Below, in pieces: positions 43,678 to 52,819 of a DNA stretch of 64,000 nt. Under the pieces are notes generated by a model that searched no databases, was not told the origin of the DNA, and was given only the letters and a program-made list of their open reading frames with translations. The stretch's first letter is position 1; each line of letters opens with the position of its first letter. The DNA comes from Variovorax saccharolyticus. GTDB taxonomy: Bacteria > Pseudomonadota > Gammaproteobacteria > Burkholderiales > Burkholderiaceae_C. The stretch is from assembly GCF_030316765.1 (NCBI RefSeq), contig NZ_JASZYT010000005.1, forward strand, positions 422,244 to 486,243. Reading direction: 5' to 3'. The translations under genes were made by a program, and so were the position numbers.

Positions 43678-44696
43678 TCGGCGACGATCTTGCGGGCCTG
43701 GATCAGCCGGCCCCAGCGCTCGCTCTCGCTGCGGATCAGCTGGTCCGTCGCCTTGCGGTCGCCCGCGACCACCTCGAAACCGCCGTCCGACAGGCGCTTG
43801 GCGACCTCGGGGTCGCGCAGGGTGGCGGTCATGTCGGCGGACAGCCGGTCGAGCACCGGCGCCGGCGTCTTCGCCGGTGCCACCATCCCGACCCAGGAAT
43901 AGACCTCGAAACCCTTGTAGGTCTCGGCCACCGCCGGCACCTCGGGCAGGGCGGCGTTGCGCTTGGCCGAAGTCACCGCGAGCGCCCGCAGCTTGCCGCT
44001 CTGCACCTGCTGCAGGACCAGCGGGAGGCTGGCGATCATCGAGTCCACATGTCCGCCCATGAGGTCCGTGAGGGCCGGGCCGCCGCCCTTGAAGGGCACG
44101 TGCAAGCCCTGGCTGCCCGCGGTCTCGTGGAACAACTCGGCCGCCAGGTGGTTCGAGCTGCCGGCGCCGACCGAGGCGTAGGAGACCGCACCCTTGACCT
44201 TGGCGGCGGCCACGTAATCCTTCAGGCTCTTGTGGGGCGAGCCGGCCGGCACCACCAGCACCATCGGCGAGCGCGCCACGTAGCTCACGCCGGCGAAGTC
44301 GCGCAGCGTCGCGTAGGGCAGCTTCGGATAGATGTGCTGCTCGGTCGCGTAGGAGTCGAACACCAGCGCGACCGTGTAGCCATCGGGCGCGCTCTTGGCC
44401 AGTGCCGCCATGCCGATGGTGCCGCCGGCGCCGCCGCGGTTGTCGACCATCACCTGCTGCCCGAGCCGTGCCCGCAGCGGCTCCTGGATCTGGCGGGCCA
44501 CCTTGTCGACCGTGCCGCCGGCGGCGAAGGGCACGATCACCGTGACCAGCCGCGAGGGATAGCCGTCCGCCGCGACGGCGCCGGCCGTGGCCAACGCCAG
44601 GCCGAGCGCGAGGCTGCAGCCGATCATGCGGCGGCGGCCCACGGGCAGGGGAAGGCGAGGGCGAGGGGGAAGGGGCTTTGTCTCTTGCTCGAACAT
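43674..44696 (-). CDS. Bug/TctC-family periplasmic solute receptor
   Basis: A 340-residue tripartite-tricarboxylate receptor-type protein with a signal sequence (MIGCSLALGLALATAGAVAA) and the markers GYPSRLVTVIVPFAAGGTVDK, GGAGGTIGMAALAKSAPDGY and DLMGGHVDSMIASL. The start at 44696 (MFEQETKP) is ahead of the signal; a downstream ATG at the signal core (MIGCSLALG) is also possible. It is transcribed with the maleylacetate reductase-like gene and probably feeds an aromatic or carboxylate substrate. Confidence 0.86.
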   Translation of the reverse strand: MFEQETKPLPPRPRLPLPVGRRRMIGCSLALGLALATAGAVAADGYPSRLVTVIVPFAAGGTVDKVARQIQEPLRARLGQQVMVDNRGGAGGTIGMAALAKSAPDGYTVALVFDSYATEQHIYPKLPYATLRDFAGVSYVARSPMVLVVPAGSPHKSLKDYVAAAKVKGAVSYASVGAGSSNHLAAELFHETAGSQGLHVPFKGGGPALTDLMGGHVDSMIASLPLVLQQVQSGKLRALAVTSAKRNAALPEVPAVAETYKGFEVYSWVGMVAPAKTPAPVLDRLSADMTATLRDPEVAKRLSDGGFEVVAGDRKATDQLIRSESERWGRLIQARKIVAE

Positions 44697-44809
44697 GGTT
44701 CGGATCCTTGTGCTGATGCGGGTGCTTGTGCTGCGAGTCGATGCTATTCTTTGCGCTTCGTCATGGGAATCCGGCGCCAGGGCCAAATGCCTTTGCGTGG
44801 TTTGCACAA

Positions 44810-45742
44810 ATGGAATCGATCCGCTTCGCCGAAAGCCTCTCCATGTTCGTCGACGTCGCGCAGGCGAAGAGCTTCTCTGCGGTGGCCCGGCGCAAGGGGC
44901 TGGTGGCCTCTTCCGTGGCGCGCCAGATCGACGCGCTCGAGCAGGACCTGAAGGTGCCCTTGTTCACGCGCTCGACCCGGGCCCTCGTCATGACCGAGGC
45001 CGGCACGCTGCTGTTCGAGCGCGCCGTGAAGATCCTGCACGAGATGAGCGACGCGCGCAGCGAAGTGGTGTCGCTCGACGGCAGCGTGCAGGGCCTGCTG
45101 CGGGTCAGCTGCGTGCCGGCCTTCGGCCGCCGCCACGTGGCACCGCACCTGGGCTCGCTGTTCGACAAGCATCCGGCGCTCAACGTCGAGCTCGAACTCA
45201 CCGAGCGGGTGGTCGATCCGGTGCTTGAGCGCTTCGACCTCGTGATCCGCATCGGCGACCAGCCCGACAGCAGCCTGATCTGCCAGCGCATCGGCAGCCA
45301 GCGCTACATCATGGGCGCCTCGCCGGCCTACCTGCAGCGCCACGGCCGGCCGCGGCGCTTCGCCGACCTGGCGCAGCATCGGCTGATCGACCGCCAGCAC
45401 AGCACCAGCGCGCGCGGCTGGCGCGAGCTCGACGGCTTCGACTGGAGCCGTCCGCCGCAGTTCGCGCTGGAAAGCAACGACTGCGACGCGCGCCGCATGT
45501 GCGCGGCGCAGGGCCTGGGCATCGCGCTGATGCCCAACTGGGCGATCGGCGAGGACCTGGCGGCGGGCCGCATCGTCGAGCTGGACCTCGAGGGTGCGCC
45601 GCGGCAGGAACCCAGCGGCATCTTCCTGGTGCGCGCCGCGCCGCGCGCCAGCGCCAAGGTGCGCGCCTTCACGGCGCACCTGCTCGAGAGCATCGGCCGT
45701 TCGGCGAGCTGGGTCGGCGACGAGGCGACGGCGCGGGAGTAA
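44810..45742 (+). CDS. LysR-family regulator divergent from the Bug/maleylacetate reductase operon
   Basis: A 310-residue LysR regulator with the N-terminal helix-turn-helix (FVDVAQAKSFSAVARRKGLVASSVARQIDALEQDLK) and an effector domain of the CrgA-like branch (RVSCVPAFGRRHVAPHLGSLF, DLVIRIGDQPDSSLICQRIG). The start MESIRFAESL at 44810 is chosen by homology. It is divergent from the Bug gene across 113 bases that must hold both promoters. It ends four bases before the end of the convergent GGDEF-EAL gene. Confidence 0.88.
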   Translation: MESIRFAESLSMFVDVAQAKSFSAVARRKGLVASSVARQIDALEQDLKVPLFTRSTRALVMTEAGTLLFERAVKILHEMSDARSEVVSLDGSVQGLLRVSCVPAFGRRHVAPHLGSLFDKHPALNVELELTERVVDPVLERFDLVIRIGDQPDSSLICQRIGSQRYIMGASPAYLQRHGRPRRFADLAQHRLIDRQHSTSARGWRELDGFDWSRPPQFALESNDCDARRMCAAQGLGIALMPNWAIGEDLAAGRIVELDLEGAPRQEPSGIFLVRAAPRASAKVRAFTAHLLESIGRSASWVGDEATARE

Positions 45743-45745
45743 GGG

Positions 45746-47881
45746 CTACCGGGCCGGCGTCAGTTCGGTCGACGCGTCCAGCGACCAGCCCAGCACCGCG
45801 GACGCCCGCATCGGCCGCGCGTAGAAGTAGCCCTGCAGCTCGTCGCAGCCGAGGCTCAGCAGGACGTCGCGCTGGCCCTGGGTCTCGACCCCTTCCGCCA
45901 CCACCGTGAGCTGCAGCGCATGGGCCAGCTTGATCACCGCCTCCACCACGGCACGGGCATCCTCCTGGCCTTCGATGTCCCTGACGAAACTCCGATCGAT
46001 CTTCAGCTGCCGCGCCGGCAGGTCGCGCAGCTGGCTCAGGCTCGAGTAGCCGGTGCCGAAGTCGTCGATCGACAGGTGGACGCCGATGCGGGCCAGTCCC
46101 TCGAAGATCCGGGTGGTGATCTCGCGTTCCTGGATCGCGACGGTTTCGGTGATCTCGCAGATCAGCTGGGAGCCCAGCAGGCCGTGCCGCCGCAAGGCTT
46201 CCTCGACCGAATCGACCAGCGACACCTCGCGCAGCTGATGCACCGAGAGGTTCACCGCCACCCTCATGTGGCGGCCCTCGTTGCCCCAGGCAGCGACCTG
46301 CCGGCAGGCCTCGTTGATCACCCAGTGGCCGAGCCGCACGATCAGGCCGAAGCGCTCGGCCAGCGGGATGAAGGTGTCGGGGCCGACGACGCCCAGCCGC
46401 GGGTGATTCCATCGCACCAGGGCCTCCAGGCCGCTCATGCGATGGCGTCTGCCATGGATCTTCGGCTGGTAGTAGAGCTCCAGCTGGTTGTCCTCGAGGG
46501 CCTGGCGCAGGTCGCTCTGCAGCTGCAGGTGATCGGCCGCGTCGATCGCCATGTGCGCTTCGAAGAATGCCAGGCTGGAGCCGCCCGTGCGCTTGGCCGC
46601 ATACATCGCTGCGTCGGCGTGGGCGACCAGCTTTTCGGCATCGCCCTGCACCGAGTGCATCGCGATGCCGATCGAGCACGAGATGCGCAGCTGCCGGCCG
46701 ACGACCTCGAAGGGCTGCGCGAAGGCGCGCAGGATCTGGTTCGCCACCGCGACGCAGGCCTCGACATCGCGCAAGCCCTCCAGCAGCAGCACGAACTCGT
46801 CGCCGCCGACCCGTGCCACCGTGTCGCCGGATCGCACCTCGGCGAGCAGCCGCTGCGCGCTGGCGATCAGGATCTGGTCGCCGGCGCCGTGGCCGAAGGT
46901 GTCGTTCACCGGCTTGAAGCCGTCCAGGTCGACGAACAGGACGGCCAGCTGCTCGACCACCGCGCTCTGGTGGCTGCGCGTGAATCGCTGCACCGCCTGG
47001 CGCAGCCGGTCCTCGAACAGCAGCCGGTTGGGCAGGCCGGTCAGCGGGTCGGACAGGGCCCGCTGGAGCAATTCGTCGTTGGCGCTCTGCAGCCGCTCGT
47101 TGGATTCCTGCAGCGACTGGGACAGCTGGCGCGCGACCCGCTGCAGCCGGACCTCGAGGATCGAGGCCAGCAGGGTGCCCAGCAGCAGCATGAGGGTCGC
47201 GATCGCCACGATCGCGGCGAGGCTGCGGCCGCCCAGTTCCTGGGCGCTCAGGCAGACCGATCCGAGCGGAAAGCTGGCCGCCGCCATGCCGGTGTAGTGC
47301 ATGCCGCAGATCGCCGCGCCCATGACCGTGGCGGCCAGTGCCTGGGTCGCGAACTCGCGCCGCGCATGCACGCGCTGGAGCAGCCGGAAGATCATCAGCG
47401 CGGACGCGGACGCGGCCACGGCGATGGCCGCCGAGGCGGCGACGAGGCGCCAGTCCCAGACGATGCCGGGCGTCATGTCCAGCGCCGCCATGCCGATGTA
47501 GTGCATGCCGCAGATGCCCGCGCCCATGGCAACCGATGCGCCGGCCACCGAGCCCAGGCTGTACCGGCCGGCACTGGCGACGCCGAGCGCGACCACCGAG
47601 GCCGCCACCGCGGCCAGCCAGGAGACGAAGGTCAGCAGGTGGCTGAAGCCGAGCTGGATCGGCAGCGAGAAGGCCAGCATGCCGACGAAATGCATGGACC
47701 AGACGGCGGTGCCCATCACGAGGGAGCCCGCGATCCACCACATCTTGCTGACGCCCCCCTCGGGCTTCCTGACCTTCAAGGACAGGTCGAGGGTGACGTA
47801 GGACGCGAGGATAGCGACGGCCACCGAGGCGAGGACGATCCATGGATCGTGCTCCGAGGCAAGGTAGCTGACATCGTTCAT
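45746..47881 (-). CDS. MHYT-GGDEF-EAL cyclic di-GMP protein
   Basis: A 711-residue membrane protein. The first roughly 230 residues are an MHYT sensor with seven helices and the motifs MHFVG, MHYIG and MHYTG, thought to bind copper and sense a diatomic gas. A short coiled linker leads to a GGDEF domain (active motif VGGDEF, inhibitory RSGD five residues before it) and an EAL domain (EALVRW, VNLSVHQ, CEITETV, DDFGTGYSS, KIDRSFV). Both catalytic motifs are intact, so it may make and break c-di-GMP. The start at 47881 (MNDVSYLASEHDP) precedes the first helix. Confidence 0.92.
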   Translation of the reverse strand: MNDVSYLASEHDPWIVLASVAVAILASYVTLDLSLKVRKPEGGVSKMWWIAGSLVMGTAVWSMHFVGMLAFSLPIQLGFSHLLTFVSWLAAVAASVVALGVASAGRYSLGSVAGASVAMGAGICGMHYIGMAALDMTPGIVWDWRLVAASAAIAVAASASALMIFRLLQRVHARREFATQALAATVMGAAICGMHYTGMAAASFPLGSVCLSAQELGGRSLAAIVAIATLMLLLGTLLASILEVRLQRVARQLSQSLQESNERLQSANDELLQRALSDPLTGLPNRLLFEDRLRQAVQRFTRSHQSAVVEQLAVLFVDLDGFKPVNDTFGHGAGDQILIASAQRLLAEVRSGDTVARVGGDEFVLLLEGLRDVEACVAVANQILRAFAQPFEVVGRQLRISCSIGIAMHSVQGDAEKLVAHADAAMYAAKRTGGSSLAFFEAHMAIDAADHLQLQSDLRQALEDNQLELYYQPKIHGRRHRMSGLEALVRWNHPRLGVVGPDTFIPLAERFGLIVRLGHWVINEACRQVAAWGNEGRHMRVAVNLSVHQLREVSLVDSVEEALRRHGLLGSQLICEITETVAIQEREITTRIFEGLARIGVHLSIDDFGTGYSSLSQLRDLPARQLKIDRSFVRDIEGQEDARAVVEAVIKLAHALQLTVVAEGVETQGQRDVLLSLGCDELQGYFYARPMRASAVLGWSLDASTELTPAR

Positions 47882-48072
47882 GGAGGCGCCCGGAAAGGAA
47901 TCCCCGTCTATCGGCACTTCGCGGCAAAAGTTGAGGGCCCGGGGCGCCACGGCCCCATCTGTCCGCGGCATTGCTGAAAAAGTCACGCACGGCGCACGTA
48001 AGTCTTTCTGCTTCAGGATGTAACTGATACGCTCGGCGGGCAAGCTGATCCGCAACCTGGAAATCGTTGACG

Positions 48073-48747
48073 ATGACACTCGCCCGATCTGGCACCTCGA
48101 ACGGCGCCGAGGCAGCGCCCGCGCCTCGGGCGCGGTCTTCATCGCGGGTCGCGCAGAGCCAGGAAGAGCTCTATGCGCTGGTGATCGGCGAGGCCAACCT
48201 GCCGCGCTACCTGCGCAAGTTCGCACAGTTCGATCGCGACGGCAGGACCTCGGCGGGCTGGCACTGGGCGGCCTTCTTCGCCACTTTCTGGTGGCTGCTC
48301 TACCGCAAGAGCTGGCTGAACGCGGCGCTTTATCTCTTTCTGCCTGGGGTTCTGCTGGGCCTCGCCACCGCGATCGCAAGCCCGTTCGGCCCGGCAGCCG
48401 TGGGTGTCGCGACGCTGGCGATCGGCTTGCCGCTGCTGCTGCTGCCGCCCTTGTACGCGGACGCTGCCTACTACCGGCTGTGCAGGAAGCGGATCTCCAC
48501 GGTTCTGAGGCTGGCCGGAAAGGACCCCGAAACGCTGCGGGCGCTGCTGGTCGGCCAGGGCGGCACGAGCCGGGCCGCGCCGATCCTCGCCACGCTGCTG
48601 GCGATCCCGCTGGCCGCGGGCATGCTGGCCGTGGTCTCGGTGGCGGCCGACCCGGACGACCGGGCGCGCGCCAGGGTGCTGCAGCCCTACGCCGACGGCG
48701 AAGTCGACCGCATGCAGGCCGACGCGCCAAGGACGCTCCGAACATGA
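48073..48747 (+). CDS. DUF2628-family membrane protein
   Basis: A 224-residue protein with a soluble N-terminus, the DUF2628 signature WHWAAFFATFWWLLYRKSWLNA and three hydrophobic helices (LYLFLPGVLLGLATAIA, VGVATLAIGLPLLLLPPLY, ATLLAIPLAAGMLAVVSVA). Family members often carry zinc-ribbon-like N-termini and have no assigned role. The ATG at 48073 is preferred to a TTG six bases earlier. The stop overlaps the start of the lipocalin-like gene as ATGA. Confidence 0.8.
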   Translation: MTLARSGTSNGAEAAPAPRARSSSRVAQSQEELYALVIGEANLPRYLRKFAQFDRDGRTSAGWHWAAFFATFWWLLYRKSWLNAALYLFLPGVLLGLATAIASPFGPAAVGVATLAIGLPLLLLPPLYADAAYYRLCRKRISTVLRLAGKDPETLRALLVGQGGTSRAAPILATLLAIPLAAGMLAVVSVAADPDDRARARVLQPYADGEVDRMQADAPRTLRT

Positions 48748-49928
48748 AAGACGACGACCTCGCCAGAAACTACCATCGGTCCGGTTCGCGCTCGCGTTCC
48801 TCCCGCATCCGGAAGGCACGGCGAAAGGGCTTGTGGATCTTCTTCGCGACGATGGTGGTGGTCGTCGCTGCCGTCGGTGCCGGCCTGTCGTTGCTGGCCG
48901 ACTCCGAGTCGGCATCGGTCGCCGCCGCCCGGGTCGCTGCAGCGGACGCCGGCCGAAAGCCCATCGAACGCACGGCGGCCCTGGCGCCGCTGAACCTGCC
49001 GGCCGACGACGCGCCCCATGGCTCCGCCATGGAATGGTGGTACTACAACGGCATTCTCGACGCCGCGGCGGGCCAACGCTATGCGTTCCACATCGCCGTC
49101 TTCGTCGCCAACGGCCTGGTCAAGCACACGGTCATGCACGCGGCGCTGATCGACCTGCAGACCGGAAAGCGCTACGCCAGCCAGACGCGCACCGGCGGCA
49201 TTCCCATCGCGAGCAGCGCCAGCGGCTTCGATTTCCGGCAGGACGGCTGGCAGGTCGCAGCCTCGGGTCCGGCGCATCTGCTGCGCGTGGCCTTCGAAGG
49301 CGCTTCCCTCGCGCTCGACCTCAAGGACGCGCAGCCGCCGGTAGCCCACCGGGCCGCCGATTCGGCGACGCCGGGGCTGCTCGATTTCGGCAGCAGCGGC
49401 ATCAGCTACTACTACTCGCGCCCCCGCATCGCGGCACAGGGCGAGATCAGCGTCGGCGGCAAGACGCTGGCGGTCAGCGGCGCGGTGTGGTTCGACCACC
49501 AGTGGGGCGAGTTCGATGTGCTGACGCTGGGATGGAACTGGTTCGCCCTGCACCTGGCGGACGGCTCCGACCTGATGCTCTACCAGCTGTTCGACATGGA
49601 CGGACGCAAGGTCATGACCGCCGGCACGGTCTCGAACGCCAAGGGCTCGGCGCCGCTGAAGGCCGGGGAGGTCGAGCTGATCCCGGGCGGCACATGGACC
49701 AGCCCCAAGACCGGGATCACCTATGTCGTCGAATGGGGCGTCAAGACGCCGTCCGGATTGCTGAACGTCAAGCCCTACTTCCCCGATGGCGAGTTCGATT
49801 CGTCGCGGACGACGGCGAACATCTACTGGGAAGGTCCGGTGAAGGTGACGGGGAGTTCCGGCGGCGAGGGCTTCCTCGAGTTGAGCGGCTACGATCGCGT
49901 GAAGGCCAAGCCGGCCTTTCGCAACTGA
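48744..49928 (+). CDS. CrtC/AttH-type lipocalin-like hydrolase, membrane-anchored
   Basis: A 394-residue protein with an N-terminal membrane anchor (GLWIFFATMVVVVAAVGAGL) and the CrtC/AttH lipocalin-like fold, recognised by HGSAMEWWYYNGIL, GAVWFDHQWGEF and DLMLYQLFDMDG near its middle. The family includes carotenoid 1,2-hydratase and secreted lipid-processing proteins. No carotenoid genes are near, so that activity is not implied. Its start is coupled to the DUF2628 gene. Confidence 0.83.
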   Translation: MKDDDLARNYHRSGSRSRSSRIRKARRKGLWIFFATMVVVVAAVGAGLSLLADSESASVAAARVAAADAGRKPIERTAALAPLNLPADDAPHGSAMEWWYYNGILDAAAGQRYAFHIAVFVANGLVKHTVMHAALIDLQTGKRYASQTRTGGIPIASSASGFDFRQDGWQVAASGPAHLLRVAFEGASLALDLKDAQPPVAHRAADSATPGLLDFGSSGISYYYSRPRIAAQGEISVGGKTLAVSGAVWFDHQWGEFDVLTLGWNWFALHLADGSDLMLYQLFDMDGRKVMTAGTVSNAKGSAPLKAGEVELIPGGTWTSPKTGITYVVEWGVKTPSGLLNVKPYFPDGEFDSSRTTANIYWEGPVKVTGSSGGEGFLELSGYDRVKAKPAFRN

Positions 49929-49988
49929 AAGAGAAAGGGAGCGACTGCAGCCGGGCGACGCGCGAGTCGAGCCCGGGCTGGGTGTCTT

Positions 49989-50531
49989 ATGGTGTTTGAT
50001 CAGGGATTTGCGGTGGTTCTCGGCGTGGCGGTGGGTGCGCTGGCCGGGATCGTCGGCGGCGCGCTTGCGGGCTGGCGCCAGTCGAGAATCGAAACGGAAA
50101 AATGGCTGCGCACGCGCGAAGAGCAGGCGCGCGCCGAGACCCGGGGCGCGGTCGCGACGCTCGCCAGCACATTGGCTTCGACGGCGCATTCGATGATGTG
50201 GGCCACCTTCAAGGCGCTCACCTCGGGCAAGGCCAGCCTCGAGACGCTGGCCTCCTTCGAGGTCGAGTTCCACGCCGAAGTGGCCGGGCTGGTCGGCGCC
50301 CAGATGCGACTGGCCGAACTCGACTTCGGGCTCTACCAGAAGGTCACGCCCTATGTCGGCCAGGTCATCGCGCTCGGCGGCGGCACCTATGCGGCGCTGC
50401 GGGCCTCGATGGAGAAGGCGCTCGATGCCGAGGAGCAACTGCGGGCCCGCAACCAGGAGGCGCTCGACCTGATCAGGGAGGTGCCCACCAAGGTGGCGGG
50501 CCTCCTGGCGCCCGCCGGCTCGCCAACCTGA
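49989..50531 (+). CDS. Membrane-anchored hypothetical protein
   Basis: A 180-residue protein with one N-terminal hydrophobic helix (FAVVLGVAVGALAGIVGGALAGW) and a mainly helical remainder (RIETEKWLRTREEQARAETRG and MEKALDAEEQLRARNQEALDL) suitable for coiled coils. I do not recognise the family. The charged linker after the helix suggests a cytoplasmic or periplasmic helical domain. It follows the lipocalin-like gene by 60 bases and could share its transcript. Confidence 0.68.
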   Translation: MVFDQGFAVVLGVAVGALAGIVGGALAGWRQSRIETEKWLRTREEQARAETRGAVATLASTLASTAHSMMWATFKALTSGKASLETLASFEVEFHAEVAGLVGAQMRLAELDFGLYQKVTPYVGQVIALGGGTYAALRASMEKALDAEEQLRARNQEALDLIREVPTKVAGLLAPAGSPT

Positions 50532-50742
50532 AACGCAGGAGCAACGCCTTTCATGGACACTGTGCCTTATTGCCCGACCCGGTACTGATTTTGCTTTCAG
50601 CCAGTCCGTTATCTCCTTTGACATACCGAGATTTGTAGTCACTAAGTGTTATGATTCCCGACATGTATCATGTTGCAACATTGTTTCCAGACGCCGGTCA
50701 AGAAGTAACCCTTCGTTTCGATCGGAATTGGGGCGCTCGTCG

Positions 50743-51585
50743 ATGACCAGCGCCAGCAACACCCCCCATCTCATTCTCAAACCAGGCCTTCGGGGAGTTC
50801 TCTTCCCGTTCAAGGAGGTTCTGGAATACCGGGATCTCTTGCACATCCTCGCCCTGCGGGACGTGAAGCTTCGCTATCGGCAGACCGCCGTGGGCGTGGT
50901 CTGGGTGCTCCTGCAACCGCTGATTGGCGCCTGGCTGTTCGCATTCGTATTCGGGCGCGTCGCGAAATTGCCGACCGGCGACGACCGAATCCCTTATTTC
51001 ATATTCAGCTATGCCGGCCTGCTGATCTGGAATGCCTTCATCCAGATACTCCAGAAGTCCAGCGAATCGCTGGTGAGCAATTCGGGCCTGGTCAGCAAGA
51101 TATATTTTCCCCGCGTCGTCTTGCCGCTTTCCACGGTGCTCGGCGTATTGATCGATTTCGCCATCGGCGCGGTGGTGCTGGCATTGCTCATGGCGATCTA
51201 CGGCATCGCTCCGAGCGTCTCGCTGCTGTTCATGCCGGTCGCGCTGCTGATGGCCATCCTGCTGGCTCTGGGCATCGGACTGTGGGCCGCCGCGCTCAAT
51301 GTGAGCTATCGCGATGTCCGGTACGTGGTCCCCGTGTTCGCCCAGTTCCTGCTCTGGGCGAGCCCCGTGGCCTATGCCTCTTCGAATATCCCGGCATCGG
51401 CGCAATGGTTCGTCGCGCTGAATCCGATGGTCGGCATCCTCGAGTCGTTCCGCTGGGCGGTGCTGGGCATTCCGGTTGCGAACTGGAGCCTGGTGGTGGT
51501 GAGCGCCGTGGCCTCGGTCTTGTTGTTCGTCATTGGCTCGGCCATCTTCCAGCGGCACGAGCGGAGATTTGCAGATGTCATCTGA
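50743..51585 (+). CDS. wzm: ABC-2 polysaccharide export permease
   Basis: A 280-residue membrane protein with six hydrophobic helices and the ABC-2 export-permease hallmarks: LRDVKLRYRQTAVGVVWVLLQPL near residue 42, LIWNAFIQILQKSSESLVSNSGLVSKIYFPRVVLP and LNPMVGILESFRWAVLG. Proteins of this type carry lipid-linked O-antigen or capsule chains across the inner membrane. The ATG at 50743 is preferred to an upstream TTG. Its last 11 bases overlap the ATPase gene. The 211-base gap upstream is AT-rich and holds TTGACA at 50618-50623 and the palindrome ACATG-TAT-CATGT at 50661-50673. Confidence 0.9.
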   Translation: MTSASNTPHLILKPGLRGVLFPFKEVLEYRDLLHILALRDVKLRYRQTAVGVVWVLLQPLIGAWLFAFVFGRVAKLPTGDDRIPYFIFSYAGLLIWNAFIQILQKSSESLVSNSGLVSKIYFPRVVLPLSTVLGVLIDFAIGAVVLALLMAIYGIAPSVSLLFMPVALLMAILLALGIGLWAAALNVSYRDVRYVVPVFAQFLLWASPVAYASSNIPASAQWFVALNPMVGILESFRWAVLGIPVANWSLVVVSAVASVLLFVIGSAIFQRHERRFADVI

Positions 51586-52816
51586 GCTTGCGCTTTCGGT
51601 CCGCGGGCTCACCAAGGAGTACCGGATCGTCCACAAGTCGCAGCAGCACAACCGGGTCACCGATGCCGCTGTCGCCGCGCTGAAGGGCGTCTTCGTTCCC
51701 CAGGAGTTCGAGACTTTCCGCGCCCTGGACGAGGTGTCGTTCGACGTCAAGAAGGGCGATGTGCTCGGCGTGGTGGGCCGCAACGGCGCCGGCAAGAGCA
51801 CGCTCTTGAAGGTACTCAGCCGGATCACCGAGCCGACCGCGGGCGAGGTTCACCTCTACGGCAAGGTCGGCTCGCTGCTCGAGGTCGGAACCGGCTTCCA
51901 TCCCGAACTGACCGGGCGCGAGAACATCTACCTGAACGGCTCGATCCTCGGGATGCGCAGCCGCGAGATCACCCGGCAGTTCGACGCCATCGTCGACTTC
52001 GCCGAGGTCGAGCGCTTTCTCGATACGCCCGTCAAGCGCTATTCGAGCGGCATGTACGTCCGCCTGGCATTCGCGGTCGCGGCCCACCTGAACCCTGAAA
52101 TCCTGATCGTGGACGAAGTCCTGGCGGTCGGCGACACGCAGTTCCAGGAGAAGTGCCTCGGCAAGATGAAGGACGTCAGCAGCCAGGAAGGCAAGACGGT
52201 CCTGTTCGTCAGCCACAACATCGCGGCGGTGAAGGCCTTGTGCAACAAGGGCCTGCTGCTGGCCAACGGCAAGCTGCTCATGCAGGGCTCCGCGGACGAG
52301 GTGCTCGCCGAGTACGCGAAGCGGGCGCCGGTGTCGATCACGGCACTGTCCAAGCCCGGAGTCGACGGCAACCTGCGGCTGGTGGACCTGAAGATCAACG
52401 GCGTCCAGACGGCGGTGAGCGATGTCGATTTCCTGAAGCCGGTGACGATCGAACTGGTGATGGAAGCCTCCCAGCCCACGCCGCTCTGCATCCCGTATCT
52501 GCGCTGGCAGGACGCCAACGGCATCGTGCTGTCCGAGATCTGGGGCCCCGAGGAGGCCGTCGACTTCCAGAAGTACGCGGGCCGGTTCTCTTTCCGGATG
52601 TCGCTGGAAACGATGAACCTGCTGCCCGGGCGCTACTTCATCGACTACTTCCTGCACGATGCCGCCGGCAAGGAAGTCTTCGCGGCGCCGGAGTGCGTTC
52701 AGCTCGAAGTGCATCCGGTGGCCTTGCCGGGCGCGCCCCGGGCCTACGAGGCGCGCCATGGCCTGCTGCGGCTCGCCAGCCGCCTGACCCAGCAAGCGGT
52801 TCCGCCGCAGGCGTGA
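51575..52816 (+). CDS. wzt: ABC polysaccharide exporter ATPase with C-terminal sugar-binding domain
   Basis: A 413-residue ATPase with Walker A GRNGAGKST near residue 68, a signature motif in the altered form RYSSGMYVRLA, Walker B ILIVDEVLAVGD, and a C-terminal beta-sandwich of about 160 residues (VSITALSKPGVDGNLRLVDLKING onward). The C-terminal domain resembles Wzt carbohydrate-binding domains that recognise the chain end before export. The start is inside the permease gene. The presence of the C-terminal domain predicts a capped, length-controlled polymer. Confidence 0.9.
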   Translation: MSSELALSVRGLTKEYRIVHKSQQHNRVTDAAVAALKGVFVPQEFETFRALDEVSFDVKKGDVLGVVGRNGAGKSTLLKVLSRITEPTAGEVHLYGKVGSLLEVGTGFHPELTGRENIYLNGSILGMRSREITRQFDAIVDFAEVERFLDTPVKRYSSGMYVRLAFAVAAHLNPEILIVDEVLAVGDTQFQEKCLGKMKDVSSQEGKTVLFVSHNIAAVKALCNKGLLLANGKLLMQGSADEVLAEYAKRAPVSITALSKPGVDGNLRLVDLKINGVQTAVSDVDFLKPVTIELVMEASQPTPLCIPYLRWQDANGIVLSEIWGPEEAVDFQKYAGRFSFRMSLETMNLLPGRYFIDYFLHDAAGKEVFAAPECVQLEVHPVALPGAPRAYEARHGLLRLASRLTQQAVPPQA

Positions 52817-52819
52817 GCC

